Source of the DNA: Kiritimatiellia bacterium
Lineage (GTDB): Bacteria; Verrucomicrobiota; Kiritimatiellia; RFP12; UBA1067
DNA: 60,822 nucleotides
Assembly (NCBI GenBank): GCA_024694365.1
Contig: JAILJX010000041.1
Location: 1-60,822, forward strand
Reading direction: 5' to 3'
In this document: positions 7,840 through 16,822 of the stretch, piece by piece
Layout: each line of letters opens with the position of its first letter
Position numbering within the stretch: position 1 is the first letter of the stretch
Translations under genes and position numbers: made by a program
The notes under the pieces: generated by a model
Databases searched by the model: none
Seen by the model: the letters and a program-made list of their open reading frames with translations, nothing else
What the model was told of the DNA's origin: nothing

Positions 7840-9699
7840 TCAGGCCAGCCCCTGTTGGCGCAGAAGCGCTGCGGAATTGGGTTTGCGTCCGCGGAAGCGC
7901 ACGAACACGTCGTAGGCGGACTCGCTTCCGCCGAGCCCGAGCACGGTCTCGCGATAAGCCTTGCCGACCGATTTCACAGCCTCATCGTCACCGAGCCCGG
8001 CCTCTTCGAACGCCCCGTAGCAGTCCGCACTCATGACCTCGCTCCACTTGTAGCCGTAGTATCCGGCCGAATACCCCCCGGAGAATATGTGCGTGAATGC
8101 GTTGAGGAAGATGTCTCCATCGACCAGCGGCGTCCCGAAACGGGCGAATATCTCATTCTTCAGTCCGTCCGGCGTCTTTGGGGGGACAGGCGCAGTAGCC
8201 GCCTCGTGAAGAGCCATGTCCGTCTTGCCAAGAGCCAGCTGACGGCGACACGCCGTCGCCGCGCGGAAGTTCTTCGCAGCCTTGACTTTCGCCTTCAGCT
8301 CCTCGGGGACGGAGATTCCCGTCCTGTCGTCAAGGCACCAGTTCTCCATGAACTGCGAAGCGACCTCCACAGCGTCCCACTCGACGAGATTTATCCCCGC
8401 CGCGCCCTCTTCGCCGATGCGCGTAAGCATGCACTGCAGGGCGTGGCCGAATTCGTGGAACAGCGTCTCCACCTCGCGGAAAGGCATGAAACACTTCCCG
8501 TTTTCGTCAGGGACGGGCTGGTTCAGCGCAAGGAGCGCCAGCGGGAGCTCTCCCTTGCGGTCGCACCTGTTGCTGAACGAATTCATCCAGGCCCCTCCGC
8601 TTTTGAGGCCGGACCTCACATACGGATCTACGTAGAAATTGGCGATGGTTTCGCCGTTCTCCTTCACAGAGAAGAACCTGACGTCCGGATGCCAGACTTC
8701 TGGCTTGTCCGCCGATCCAACCTCTTCGACGTCTATGCCGAAAAGGAATTTCACGAGCTTGAAGAGTCCAGCCAAAACATCCTCGAATTCAAAATGCTTC
8801 TTGAGTTCCTCCTCGCTGTATGCGTAGGTCTTCTCGCGGAGGCGCTCGGCGCAGTATGACACGTCCCAGGGCTTCATGCCGCCCTCCGGCGCGAGCGGAG
8901 CGAGTTCCGCTTCTTCGCGCGAGGCGGGCGCGCACGTCGCGGCGTCGAGTTCGTCGAACATGGACTCCACCGCCGCGACGGACGGCGCGCACTTCGTCGC
9001 CAGCGACATCTCGGCATAGTCGCCGTACCCGAGAAGCCCGGCGAGCTCGCGCCTCAGCGAGAGGATCTCGTCGATTCGCGCCGTATTGGACGGCGCCCGC
9101 GTCGAGCGCGCCCTGCACAACCGCTCGCGCACCTCTCTGTCGGGGCAGTTCTTCATCGTCTGGGGGTAGTTCGCATCGTCGATCGTGTAGGTCTTGCCGT
9201 CCTTCTCGAACGAAAAAGCCTTTGTCGCATCGAGAACGGCGTTGGAGAAGTCCGTACCGAGCTTCGCGAGCCTGGCCTGGATTGCGTTGAAGCGCTCGCG
9301 TTTGTCCCCCTGGAGGGCCACGCCGGCAAGCTCGGCCGACTGCACCATCTTCCCGACGATGCGCTTTCTTACCGGATCGTCGAGATCCAACGCCTTGGCG
9401 CAGTCGTATATGGCCTTCGACTGCCCCACGCGCAGCGAAAACAGGACAACCTTCTCCTGGAAGTCGGCCTCGACCTTGCGCCAAGATTCGGAATTCATGA
9501 CGCTCGTCATGTGGGAAAGCATCCCCCAGCAGCGCCACAGTTCGCGCGTCGCATCGTCGAGCCCCCACACAAGCCCCTCGTACGAATCGGGGCGGGCCGC
9601 CTCTATCGCGGCGACATCACGCTCGGCCGCAGCCAAAAGACGCGTCAGCTCTCCGGAGGCGAATTCCGGCGTAAACGAAGCCCATTTCGGAAATTCCAT
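7840..9699 (-). CDS. M3-family oligopeptidase
   Basis: A 619-residue zinc metallopeptidase of the thimet oligopeptidase/PrlC (M3A) type, cytoplasmic and probably degrading short peptides. The active-site motif HEFGH is at residues 415-419, in LFHEFGHALQ, with the downstream glutamate helix (DAVEVASQFMENW). The C-terminal FSGGYSAGYYGYKWSEVMSAD segment is typical. The chosen ATG at 9699 begins the recognisable protein (MEFPKWASF) 2 nt after the argF stop; an in-frame extension upstream overlaps argF and is rejected. Slightly shorter than E. coli PrlC (680 residues). Confidence 0.93.
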   Translation of the reverse strand: MEFPKWASFTPEFASGELTRLLAAAERDVAAIEAARPDSYEGLVWGLDDATRELWRCWGMLSHMTSVMNSESWRKVEADFQEKVVLFSLRVGQSKAIYDCAKALDLDDPVRKRIVGKMVQSAELAGVALQGDKRERFNAIQARLAKLGTDFSNAVLDATKAFSFEKDGKTYTIDDANYPQTMKNCPDREVRERLCRARSTRAPSNTARIDEILSLRRELAGLLGYGDYAEMSLATKCAPSVAAVESMFDELDAATCAPASREEAELAPLAPEGGMKPWDVSYCAERLREKTYAYSEEELKKHFEFEDVLAGLFKLVKFLFGIDVEEVGSADKPEVWHPDVRFFSVKENGETIANFYVDPYVRSGLKSGGAWMNSFSNRCDRKGELPLALLALNQPVPDENGKCFMPFREVETLFHEFGHALQCMLTRIGEEGAAGINLVEWDAVEVASQFMENWCLDDRTGISVPEELKAKVKAAKNFRAATACRRQLALGKTDMALHEAATAPVPPKTPDGLKNEIFARFGTPLVDGDIFLNAFTHIFSGGYSAGYYGYKWSEVMSADCYGAFEEAGLGDDEAVKSVGKAYRETVLGLGGSESAYDVFVRFRGRKPNSAALLRQQGLA

Positions 9700-9701
9700 C
9701 G

Positions 9702-10706
9702 TCAAACCCCTTTCCTGTCGCAAAGCGCCGAGACGAGCAGCGCCTTGATGGTGTGCATGCGGTTTTCGGACTCGTCGAAAACCTTCGAATATTTGGACTC
9801 GAACACTTCGTCTGTCACCTCCAGAGCCCCGCAGTCCTTTGTCGCCTCGGTGTTGCGGTCGTGGAATGCGGGAAGGCAATGCAGGAACATGAGCCGCCCG
9901 TCGATGTTGCCGGTGGCGCGCATGAGATCCATATTGATCTGATACGGCGAAAGCGTCTTTATGCGTTCGGCCGTCTTGTCCTCCTCGCCCATGGAGACCC
10001 ATACGTCCGTATACAGGACGTTCGCCCCCTTCACCCCCTTTACGGGATCGTCAAAGACGCGGATGTCCACGCCGTTGCGCTTGGCGACCTCCTCCGCTTC
10101 GGCCAGAATCGACTCGTCCGGCCAAAGTTCTTTCGGAGTGCAGCACACGTATCTCACGCCGCACTTTGCGCATCCCATCATGAGGGAATTGGCGACATTG
10201 TTCCTGCCATCGCCGACGTAGGCGACCGTCACGTCGTCGAGAGAGCCGAACGTCTCCTTGACCGTAAGGAGGTCTGCGAAAATCTGTGTCGGGTGATAGT
10301 CGTCGGTAAGCCCGTTCCACACGGGGACACCGGAATATTTCGCGAGATCTTCACAGTCCTGCTGGCGGAAACCGCGAAAAAGTATTCCGTCGTATATCCT
10401 GCCGAGAACGCGCGCCGTATCCTTGACCGACTCCTTCTTTCCGAAATGTATGTCGGGCCTCGTGAGATACTCCCCGTTCCCGCCCTCGTCGCGTATGGCC
10501 ACCAGCGTCGAATTCCTTGTTCTGGTGGAGCTCTTCTCGAAAATGAGCGCGACGTTCTTACGGTGCAGAAGATCGCCTCTCACGCCTGCGGCGCGGCGGG
10601 CCTTCAGCTGCGCGGCGAGATCGATGAGATTCATCATCTCGGCGTCCGTGAAAGAGGTCAGCCGCATCATCGAGCGGCCCCTCAGACTGTCCATCCATGT
10701 CAACAT
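9702..10706 (-). CDS. argF: Ornithine carbamoyltransferase
   Basis: Makes citrulline from ornithine and carbamoyl phosphate. The 334-residue protein has the carbamoyl-phosphate motif STRTR (within EKSSTRTRNS), the ornithine-side motif HCLPAFHD (HCLP) and a DVWVSMGEE loop typical of OTCs. The ATG at 10706 (MLTWMDSLRGRS) is preferred: an AAGGA lies about 11 nt upstream and a TATAAT box at 10735-10740. It heads a unit argF-M3 peptidase-helicase-kinase whose members are 2-14 nt apart. No other arginine genes are nearby. Confidence 0.95.
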   Translation of the reverse strand: MLTWMDSLRGRSMMRLTSFTDAEMMNLIDLAAQLKARRAAGVRGDLLHRKNVALIFEKSSTRTRNSTLVAIRDEGGNGEYLTRPDIHFGKKESVKDTARVLGRIYDGILFRGFRQQDCEDLAKYSGVPVWNGLTDDYHPTQIFADLLTVKETFGSLDDVTVAYVGDGRNNVANSLMMGCAKCGVRYVCCTPKELWPDESILAEAEEVAKRNGVDIRVFDDPVKGVKGANVLYTDVWVSMGEEDKTAERIKTLSPYQINMDLMRATGNIDGRLMFLHCLPAFHDRNTEATKDCGALEVTDEVFESKYSKVFDESENRMHTIKALLVSALCDRKGV

Positions 10707-10734
10707 CAGGGTACTGTCCTTTCTTGAAAGGAAT

Positions 10735-10745
10735 ATTATATCAAA
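10735..10745 (-). promoter_or_regulatory. Extended -10 promoter of argF unit
   Basis: Minus-strand TTTGATATAAT, with TATAAT at 10735-10740, lies in the gap between the prfA stop (10765) and the argF start, with about 28 nt to the ATG. No clear -35 was seen. No ARG-box-like palindrome was noticed. Confidence 0.7.
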
Positions 10746-10764
10746 AATACGCCGCGGGTGCGCG

Positions 10765-11751
10765 TCAGATTGCGAATGCGCGCGAAATGCGCTCGTCGAG
10801 ATCGTGGGCCGACAAGGCATCCAAAAGCGGGCCCATTTCGCCGTCTATGATGCGGTCGAGCGAATAGAGCGTAAGATCTATCCTGTGATCCGTAAGCCTG
10901 TTCTGCGGGAAATTGTATGTCCTTATCCGCTCCGAGCGGTCGCCGCTGCCGCGAAGCGTCATGCGGTCCGCCTCCAGCTTTGCTTCTTCATCGCGGCGTC
11001 TTTTGTCGAGAATGCGCGCCTTCAGGGTCGCGAAACACTTCTCCCTGTTCCTCTGCTGCGAGCGTTCGTCCTGGCAGACCGCCACAAGCCCGGTAGGGAT
11101 GTGCGTCATCCTCACGGCAGACTCCGTCTTGTTCACATGCTGGCCGCCGGCGCCGCCCGCGCAGAAGAGATCTATCCTGATCTCGGAATCGGGGATGTCG
11201 AAATCGTCCGCCTCGTCAGCTTCGGGAAACACCACGACAGTGGCCGCCGATGTGTGTATGCGCCCCTGCGCCTCGGTCTCGGGGACCCTCTGCACGCGAT
11301 GTCCGCCGGATTCGAACCTGAAGCGCCCGTACGACCCGCCGCCTTCGACGGTGAAGACAATCTCCTTGTATCCGTCGAGGGATGTCGGGTTTGAGTTCAT
11401 GACCGATATCCTCCAGCCCTGCGCCTCGCAATATCGCGAATACATCCTGAAGAGATCTCCGGCGAAAAGCGCTGCTTCCTCGCCTCCCGTCCCCGCCCTG
11501 ATCTCCATCACCGCATTGCGCGATTCAAGAGGATCGGGCTTCAAAAGCGCGGCGCACAGCTCCTTCTCGTCCGCCTCGCCAAGCTGGTAGGCGACCCAAG
11601 CGTAATCGAGTTTCTTGAGAAAGGCGTGTTCGGCGATAAGCTCGCGAAAACGCGCCCTGTCAGAATAAACGCCGGGGTCGCCCATCTCCGCTTCGACGGA
11701 GGCGAGGCGACCCAGAAGTTTCTCGATTTGACCAGGGTCGATCAGACTCAC
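10765..11751 (-). CDS. prfA: Peptide chain release factor 1
   Basis: A 328-residue class I release factor for UAA/UAG. The universal GGQ tripeptide is at 202-204 (AGGAGGQHVN). The codon-recognition segment reads VQRVPETEAQGRIHTS; PxT (PET, 157-159) identifies RF1 rather than RF2, which has SPF. The start is GTG at 11751, overlapping the rpmE stop in a GTGA. The length is a little under E. coli RF1 (360), with a shorter N-terminal domain. Confidence 0.96.
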   Translation of the reverse strand: MSLIDPGQIEKLLGRLASVEAEMGDPGVYSDRARFRELIAEHAFLKKLDYAWVAYQLGEADEKELCAALLKPDPLESRNAVMEIRAGTGGEEAALFAGDLFRMYSRYCEAQGWRISVMNSNPTSLDGYKEIVFTVEGGGSYGRFRFESGGHRVQRVPETEAQGRIHTSAATVVVFPEADEADDFDIPDSEIRIDLFCAGGAGGQHVNKTESAVRMTHIPTGLVAVCQDERSQQRNREKCFATLKARILDKRRRDEEAKLEADRMTLRGSGDRSERIRTYNFPQNRLTDHRIDLTLYSLDRIIDGEMGPLLDALSAHDLDERISRAFAI

Positions 11752-11957
11752 TTCTTGGAAAACTTCGCGTAGCGCTTCTTGAAGGAGTCTACGCGGCCCT
11801 CGGTGTCGACCATCGTCTTAGCGCCGGTGAAATAGGGATGGCACGCACTGCAGGTGTTGACAGTCATCTCCTTCTTTGTCGAGCGCGTCTTGATGACGTT
11901 CCCGCAAGCACAGGTGATCGTCGCTTCGCCGTAGGCCGGATGGATGTCTTTCTTCAT
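11748..11957 (-). CDS. rpmE: 50S ribosomal protein L31 (zinc-binding form)
   Basis: A 69-residue L31 that begins MKKDIHPAYGEATITCACGN. Four zinc ligands are intact (CAC at 16-18 and CSAC at 36-39), so this is the C+ zinc-containing type. A purine-rich leader sits upstream. Its stop overlaps the prfA GTG, so L31 and RF1 are translationally coupled; rpmE-prfA adjacency is common in bacteria. Confidence 0.97.
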   Translation of the reverse strand: MKKDIHPAYGEATITCACGNVIKTRSTKKEMTVNTCSACHPYFTGAKTMVDTEGRVDSFKKRYAKFSKK

Positions 11958-11992
11958 GGTGTTTCTTCTTTGCCTTTCGAAATTGAGTGTGT

Positions 11993-12021
11993 ATTATACC
12001 TTATTTTCAGCCGGCTGACAA
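11993..12021 (-). promoter_or_regulatory. Sigma70-type promoter of rpmE-prfA
   Basis: Minus-strand -35 TTGTCA (12016-12021), a 17-nt spacer ending in GG, and TATAAT at 11993-11998. Predicted leader is about 29 nt. Confidence 0.8.
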
Positions 12022-12066
12022 GGGGGCAAATGGTAAAATGTAGAGGAACGGGAAAAGCGGCCGCAA

Positions 12067-13476
12067 TCAGAGTTCGACCTTCCTGTAGTGGGGCACGAGC
12101 GCCTTCATTATGCACCAGCCGACGAGATACGCCACGGCGCAGTAGGTGAAGAGCATGAAGTAGCCTGCAGGCTTGCCAGAATAGCCGAGATAGGTGAAGG
12201 CGTCCCCCTTGCCCTCGGCGTAGGTGAAGAGAGCGCCGGCGCTCTTGTTGATGAGGAAGCTGCCGCATCCCGCGGCGAACTGGGCGATTCCCGTCAAGGT
12301 TCCTATCGTCGACTTGGGGAACATGTCGCCCACGACGGAATACATGTTGGCGCTCCAGGCCTGGTGTCCGGCGCAGGCAAAGCCGATGAGAACCGCAGGG
12401 AACCACGCCGAAATCGAGCCTAGCGGCTGCGCGCCGAGCGCCAGCAGGGGGAAGCAGGCGAATATGAACATCGCAATCATGCGCCCGTCATACGCGTTCA
12501 TCTTGCGCTTGTCGACCATGTACGTAGGGATCTTGCAGAGAAAAATCGAAACGAACGTGACTATTGCGTAGAGGGTGAAGATGAGTGCCATGCCCATGCC
12601 GTCCGAACTTTTGTAGCCGAACTGGTCCGAAAGATAGCCCGGGGTCCAGAAAAGGAAGAACCACCAGACGCCATCCGTGAGGAAGCGGCCGACAATAAGC
12701 TCCCACGTCTGCGGAAGCGAGAACGCCTTGAGAAACGAAATCTTCCTCTGCACCGGCTCGGCGGCCTTGGCCGCGGCTTCTGCGGCATCGTCCTGATGGA
12801 TGTATGCGAGCTCCCCGGGGCTTACGTGCGGATTCGACTCGGGCTTCCTGTAGAGCGCGAACCAGAATCCCATCCATACGAAGCCCAGCGCGCCGATGAT
12901 GATGAACGCCATCTCCCATCCGCAGTGCTTGGCGATAAGCGGAATCGTGAGAGGCGCGGCAAGCGCGCCGACGGAAGAGCCGGCATTGAATATGGAAGTG
13001 GCGAAGGCGCGATCCTTCTTGGGAAAGTACTCGGCCGTGACCTTGATCGCCGCGGGGAAGTTGCCGGCCTCGCCGAGGGCAAGAACGGCGCGGCAGCCGA
13101 GAAAGAGCCAGACGGAGACGGTTATGCCCAGCATGCCGACGAAGCCCGCGGCCTTCAGGGCCTCGGTTCCGACGCCGCATCCGGCATGGAGGCATGCGCC
13201 GAGAGACCATATGAATATCGCCCAGAGATATCCTTTTTTCGTGCCCAAAATGTCGATGAACTTCCCGGCGAAAAGGTTGCAGATCGCGTAGACGATGGAA
13301 AAGACGGCCGTGATCGTCCCGTAGTCGTTGTCGGTCCAGCCGAATTCGGGGGCTATGAAATCCTTGTAGGTAAGCGACAGCACCTGGCGGTCGAGATAGT
13401 TCACCGTCGTCGCGAAGAACAGCAGCGAGCAGATGACCCAGCGGACGTTCGACATTTTCTTCTGATCCATTTTCAT
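12067..13476 (-). CDS. MFS transporter, ExuT/hexuronate-type (ACS family)
   Basis: A 469-residue, about 12-helix proton symporter in the inner membrane. The N-terminal RWVICSLLFFATTVNYLDRQVLS is the anion:cation symporter family signature seen in ExuT and related hexuronate or sugar-acid carriers, and GEAGNFPAAIKVTAEYFPKKDRAFA is the typical loop around helix 4-5. Substrate is a guess: galacturonate, glucuronate or a related acid sugar. It begins at ATG 13476 with AAAGG 5 nt upstream and has its own extended -10 promoter. Confidence 0.88.
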   Translation of the reverse strand: MKMDQKKMSNVRWVICSLLFFATTVNYLDRQVLSLTYKDFIAPEFGWTDNDYGTITAVFSIVYAICNLFAGKFIDILGTKKGYLWAIFIWSLGACLHAGCGVGTEALKAAGFVGMLGITVSVWLFLGCRAVLALGEAGNFPAAIKVTAEYFPKKDRAFATSIFNAGSSVGALAAPLTIPLIAKHCGWEMAFIIIGALGFVWMGFWFALYRKPESNPHVSPGELAYIHQDDAAEAAAKAAEPVQRKISFLKAFSLPQTWELIVGRFLTDGVWWFFLFWTPGYLSDQFGYKSSDGMGMALIFTLYAIVTFVSIFLCKIPTYMVDKRKMNAYDGRMIAMFIFACFPLLALGAQPLGSISAWFPAVLIGFACAGHQAWSANMYSVVGDMFPKSTIGTLTGIAQFAAGCGSFLINKSAGALFTYAEGKGDAFTYLGYSGKPAGYFMLFTYCAVAYLVGWCIMKALVPHYRKVEL

Positions 13477-13498
13477 GCAACCTTTCGTTTGTGGAGCG

Positions 13499-13507
13499 AT
13501 TATATCA
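13499..13507 (-). promoter_or_regulatory. Extended -10 promoter of the MFS transporter gene
   Basis: Minus-strand TGATATAAT, with TATAAT at 13499-13504, about 22 nt before the ATG. No convincing -35 was found. Confidence 0.65.
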
Positions 13508-13545
13508 TATCGCGCGGCGTCGCCCCCTACCCCATCGGGTGGACA

Positions 13546-14091
13546 TCAGACTGTTATGTAGCGGGACGGATCGTATGGACGGGGCGCAGGGAGAGGCTGG
13601 TCTGCATAGCCGAGGGCAAGGTGTCCGACGCCGATCCACTCGCGGTCGGAGAGCCCCGCCTTCTCGATGACGGCTCTTCCGGCGGGAGTGTCCATCTCCT
13701 GGGCCGCGCGGTGGATCCAGCATGCGCCGAGGCCGAGTTCATGGGCCTTGAGCATCATGTTCCCGAGGGCGAGAGATCCGTCGTGGACGGCGGTTTCCGC
13801 GCGGGCCTTGCTGGCGATCACCAGAAGGATGACGGGAGCGCCGTAGAAAGGATCGGCGGGCCTCCCCGGAGGAGGCGCGCCCATGATCTCGGCGTTGGTC
13901 CTGACGATCGCCTCGCGCAAGGCGGGGTCGCCGATTCTTATGACGACGGTGCTGCCCTGGTTGCGTCCGGTAGGGGCGAGGAGACCTGCCTTGGCCACGG
14001 CGTCCACAAGCTCTTTCGGGGGGACGTCGGGTTTGAATTTGCGGATGCTGCGCCTCTCGCGGATGAGTCTGTCAAGTTCGGTCTCGTTCAT
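13546..14091 (-). CDS. Nitroreductase-family FMN oxidoreductase
   Basis: A 181-residue small nitroreductase. The RERRSIRKF start, the LLAPTGRNQ substrate-loop segment and a GLGACWIHRA/LALGYAD C-terminal half are typical of the FMN-dependent NfsB/SagB-like fold; the physiological substrate cannot be read. The ATG at 14091 is chosen because AAGGAG lies 8 nt upstream; the GTG at 14100 would sit on that ribosome-binding site. It lies 13 nt after the capD-like gene, so it is probably last in the purA unit. Confidence 0.9.
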   Translation of the reverse strand: MNETELDRLIRERRSIRKFKPDVPPKELVDAVAKAGLLAPTGRNQGSTVVIRIGDPALREAIVRTNAEIMGAPPPGRPADPFYGAPVILLVIASKARAETAVHDGSLALGNMMLKAHELGLGACWIHRAAQEMDTPAGRAVIEKAGLSDREWIGVGHLALGYADQPLPAPRPYDPSRYITV

Positions 14092-14104
14092 CGCATTCAC
14101 TCCT

Positions 14105-15472
14105 TCATCTTGTTATGTATATTTTCGCCATATCTGTCCGGTACGCCGATTTTTCGGAGACGTCAATCTCCTCGAAAAGCTTTTCGCCCGGACGGATGCC
14201 GGAGAAGACGATAGGGATATCCACATACGGACGGTATCCCGCCTGCTCTATCATTCCCTCGGCAAGATCGAGTATCTTCACCGGCTCGCCCATGTCTAGC
14301 GTGTATATCGCCCTCTCGCTGCGCGAGGCGGCCTGAAGGACGAGCGAGACGGCCTCGCGTATCGTCATGAAGTAGCGTTTCATCTCCGGATGGGTCACCG
14401 TAACGGGTTTCTTAGCGGCAATGAGTTCGCGGAAAAGCGGGACGACCGATCCGGAAGAACCGAAGACGTTGCCGAACCTGACGGCGCAGAAGGAAGTGGG
14501 GGAATTCGCCGTGTTCATGGCCATTATGGCCTTCTCGGCGGCAAGCTTCGTCTTGCCCATCACGGAAACCGGATTGACCGCCTTGTCCGTGGAGATCATG
14601 ACAAAGCGCTCCACGCCGTGCTTCGAAGCGAGCTCCGCCAGAGATCGCGTCGCCTCGGTGTTGTTCCGCCAGCCTTCCTCGGGGTTCATCTCCACCATGG
14701 GGACATGCTTGTAGGCTGCGGCGTGGAGGACGACGGAAGGGTTTTCGGATGCGAAGACCGCGTCCATCTTCCCCCTGTCGTTCACGTCGATCATGAGCGG
14801 GACAAGCACGGAGGCGTGCCCCTCCATGCGCATGCGGCGATCGATCTCGTAGAGGGCGTTTTCGCCGCGCTCGACGAGGAGCAGCCTCTTCGCGCCGGCC
14901 TCGGCGACCTGACGGACGATCTCCGAGCCGATGGATCCGCCGGCGCCTGTCACCATGACGGTTTTCCCGGCGAGGAAACGCCTCGCGACGGAGTTGTCGA
15001 ATTTCTTCTCGTGCCTGGCGAGAAGCTCCTCGTCGCGGATCTTCGACGACCAATAGACGCGCCATACGACACGGATCCCGACAACTCCGATCGTGCCGAG
15101 GAAAAACGAAATCACCGTTATGGAATAGGGCGGCCTTATGTTCGCCATCGCGACATCGGGCATGCAAAAGCGCATCACGGTAAGGACGGCGCATGCGAGA
15201 GCCATCGCCCCTATGTAGCGGGGGAGCTCGCTGCCGCGGATCCTGCGCCAGGCGAGACGGTAGCAGCCTGTGGACAGAAGCGCACAGAGATGGACGGCGC
15301 ATACGACGATGTAGCTTTGGGCGGTCGCGCGCCAACCCCAATCGGGGGCATGGAAATCGAGCCGCAGGGCAAAGGCGGAGAGATAGGCGAGACCGAGAAC
15401 CGCAGCGTCGGCGAAGAGTCCGGCGATACGCGTAGCGAAGAAAAGGATCCAAGCCTCGCGCGAACGCTTCAT
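14105..15472 (-). CDS. CapD/PglF-type nucleotide-sugar 4,6-dehydratase, membrane-anchored, shortened
   Basis: 455 residues. About four N-terminal membrane helices (about 10-140) lead into a short-chain-dehydrogenase epimerase/dehydratase domain with the NAD motif TGAGGSIGSE at 175-184, AAAYKHVPMVE, STDKAVNP and a SVMGKTK active-site segment. Family members make UDP-4-keto-6-deoxy sugars for polysaccharide or glycoprotein synthesis at the inner membrane. The usual PglF/WbpM architecture is about 600 residues with a CoA-binding-like domain between the helices and the SDR domain; here only about 30 residues separate them. It starts 1 nt after cdsA. Confidence 0.87.
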   Translation of the reverse strand: MKRSREAWILFFATRIAGLFADAAVLGLAYLSAFALRLDFHAPDWGWRATAQSYIVVCAVHLCALLSTGCYRLAWRRIRGSELPRYIGAMALACAVLTVMRFCMPDVAMANIRPPYSITVISFFLGTIGVVGIRVVWRVYWSSKIRDEELLARHEKKFDNSVARRFLAGKTVMVTGAGGSIGSEIVRQVAEAGAKRLLLVERGENALYEIDRRMRMEGHASVLVPLMIDVNDRGKMDAVFASENPSVVLHAAAYKHVPMVEMNPEEGWRNNTEATRSLAELASKHGVERFVMISTDKAVNPVSVMGKTKLAAEKAIMAMNTANSPTSFCAVRFGNVFGSSGSVVPLFRELIAAKKPVTVTHPEMKRYFMTIREAVSLVLQAASRSERAIYTLDMGEPVKILDLAEGMIEQAGYRPYVDIPIVFSGIRPGEKLFEEIDVSEKSAYRTDMAKIYITR

Positions 15473-15473
15473 T

Positions 15474-16145
15474 TCAGAATTTCATCCGGATGAGGAAGTA
15501 GAGGACGAAGGGCGCGAAAAGAAGGGAGTCGAGCATGTCGAGAATGCCGCCGAGTCCGTTAAAGCACTTCATCGTCGAAGAATCCTTCACGCCAACCCAG
15601 CGCTTGAACTTCGATTCCACAAGGTCGCCGAACGTCCCCACGAGCGCCGCGGCCGCGCCGAGCAAAAGCGATTTCGTCCATCCAAAACGCGTCATCGCCA
15701 TCAGGCAGCAAGAAATCAAGCACGAACCGAACACCGAGCCGAAGAGGCCTTCCCAGCTCTTGTTCGGGGAAATCGTCGGGCAGAGTTTGTGGTTGCCCCC
15801 CTTCATCAGATGCGCGGAAGACATCCCGAACGCGAAACCGCCCATGTCGGAGATTTTGACGATCGCGACGACATAGAGCAGCATGAGATTGCCCTTCTCG
15901 AACACGATGAATCCAAGCGACGAAAGTCCCGCGAGGATGATCGCTGCGCCAAGAAAGAATCCGACCATGCGGGAGGCCGGGCTTTTGACCTTTTTCGCGA
16001 GAAGCATGCCGTATTCCGCGACGGCGAGCGCGGCAAGAACGGCCACAACGCCGGCTATGACGGCAGGCGGGGCGCAGATGATGCCCAATATCACGAGAGC
16101 GGCCGCCGCAAGGGCGGTGACGATGCGTTTGACGACAGGATTCAT
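15474..16145 (-). CDS. cdsA: Phosphatidate cytidylyltransferase (CdsA), short form
   Basis: A 223-residue polytopic inner-membrane enzyme making CDP-diacylglycerol. Near the C-terminus the CDS signature is recognisable (ESKFKRWVGVKD followed by GGILDMLDS), but the usual His of GHGG and Arg of LDRxDS are Leu and Met here. I recall similar variants in PVC-group CdsA, so loss of function is not implied. The protein is shorter than E. coli CdsA (285) because N-terminal helices are missing. The start overlaps the uppS stop in an ATGA. Confidence 0.88.
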   Translation of the reverse strand: MNPVVKRIVTALAAAALVILGIICAPPAVIAGVVAVLAALAVAEYGMLLAKKVKSPASRMVGFFLGAAIILAGLSSLGFIVFEKGNLMLLYVVAIVKISDMGGFAFGMSSAHLMKGGNHKLCPTISPNKSWEGLFGSVFGSCLISCCLMAMTRFGWTKSLLLGAAAALVGTFGDLVESKFKRWVGVKDSSTMKCFNGLGGILDMLDSLLFAPFVLYFLIRMKF

Positions 16146-16819
16146 TTCAGCCTACCTCCCATTCTTCTCTCGCGCTTCGAGTAGCTTTCGATCGCCTTGT
16201 CGAATTCGTCCTTGCCGAAATCCGGCCAGAGGACGTCCGTGAAATAATACTCGCTGTATGCGGACTCCCAGAGAAGGAAGTTCGACGTGCGCAGTTCGCC
16301 CGAGGTCCTGATTATCAGATCCGGGTCCGGAACGTCGGGCGCGTCCATGCATGCGGAGAGAGCCTCTTCCGTGAACTTCGCTCCGGCCGCCGCCAGTTTC
16401 GCCGCGGCGCGCACGATTTCGTCCCGTCCGCCATAGGAAAGCGCCACAAGCAGCGTAAAGTCCCCTTCACGCGTCTTCTCCTCAAGGTCGGCGATCTCCT
16501 TCTGAAGCTTCTCCGAGAGATCGGCGCGCCTTCCTATGACGCGAAAGCGCACGCCGTCCTCCACAAGCCGCTTCGCTTTCGACTTTATGTAGCGCGAAAG
16601 CAGCTTCATGAGACCGGAGACCTCCTCGTCGGAACGCTTCCAGTTTTCGGTGGAGAAAGCGTAGACGGTAAGGTACCGTATTCCGGCGTCCTTGCAATAG
16701 TGCATCACGCGATCGAGGGCGTCAGCCCCGGCCCTGTGCCCCATGAGACGGGGGCGACGGCGGGATTTCGCCCACCGTCCGTTGCCGTCCATGATGATCG
16801 CGAGATGATCCGGAACCAT
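16142..16819 (-). CDS. uppS: Undecaprenyl diphosphate synthase (cis-isoprenyl transferase)
   Basis: A 225-residue soluble enzyme that makes the C55 lipid carrier for peptidoglycan and LPS. It begins MVPDHLAIIMDGNGRWAK, with the catalytic Asp in DGNGRWAK, and retains TVYAFSTENWKRS, ALSYGGRDEI and LIIRTSGELRTSNFLLW. The uppS-cdsA pair is conserved in many bacteria. It begins 3 nt after purA. Confidence 0.96.
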   Translation of the reverse strand: MVPDHLAIIMDGNGRWAKSRRRPRLMGHRAGADALDRVMHYCKDAGIRYLTVYAFSTENWKRSDEEVSGLMKLLSRYIKSKAKRLVEDGVRFRVIGRRADLSEKLQKEIADLEEKTREGDFTLLVALSYGGRDEIVRAAAKLAAAGAKFTEEALSACMDAPDVPDPDLIIRTSGELRTSNFLLWESAYSEYYFTDVLWPDFGKDEFDKAIESYSKRERRMGGRLK

Positions 16820-16822
16820 CGC

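Noticed and set aside
3455..7915. A 1486-codon open frame on the plus strand
   Set aside because: It lies antisense to ribE, the kinase and the helicase, is Arg/His/Leu-rich and has no recognisable domain. Long antisense frames are expected in GC-rich coding DNA.
9700..10002. In-frame N-terminal extension of the M3 peptidase
   Set aside because: It overlaps argF in another frame and has shadow-frame composition; homology begins at MEFPKWASF (9699).
14092..14100. GTG start for the nitroreductase at 14100
   Set aside because: It overlaps the AAGGAG ribosome-binding site that serves the ATG at 14091.
15474..16145. cdsA as a pseudogene because of the altered signature
   Set aside because: The frame is intact, membrane helices are regular, and related bacteria seem to share the His/Arg variants.
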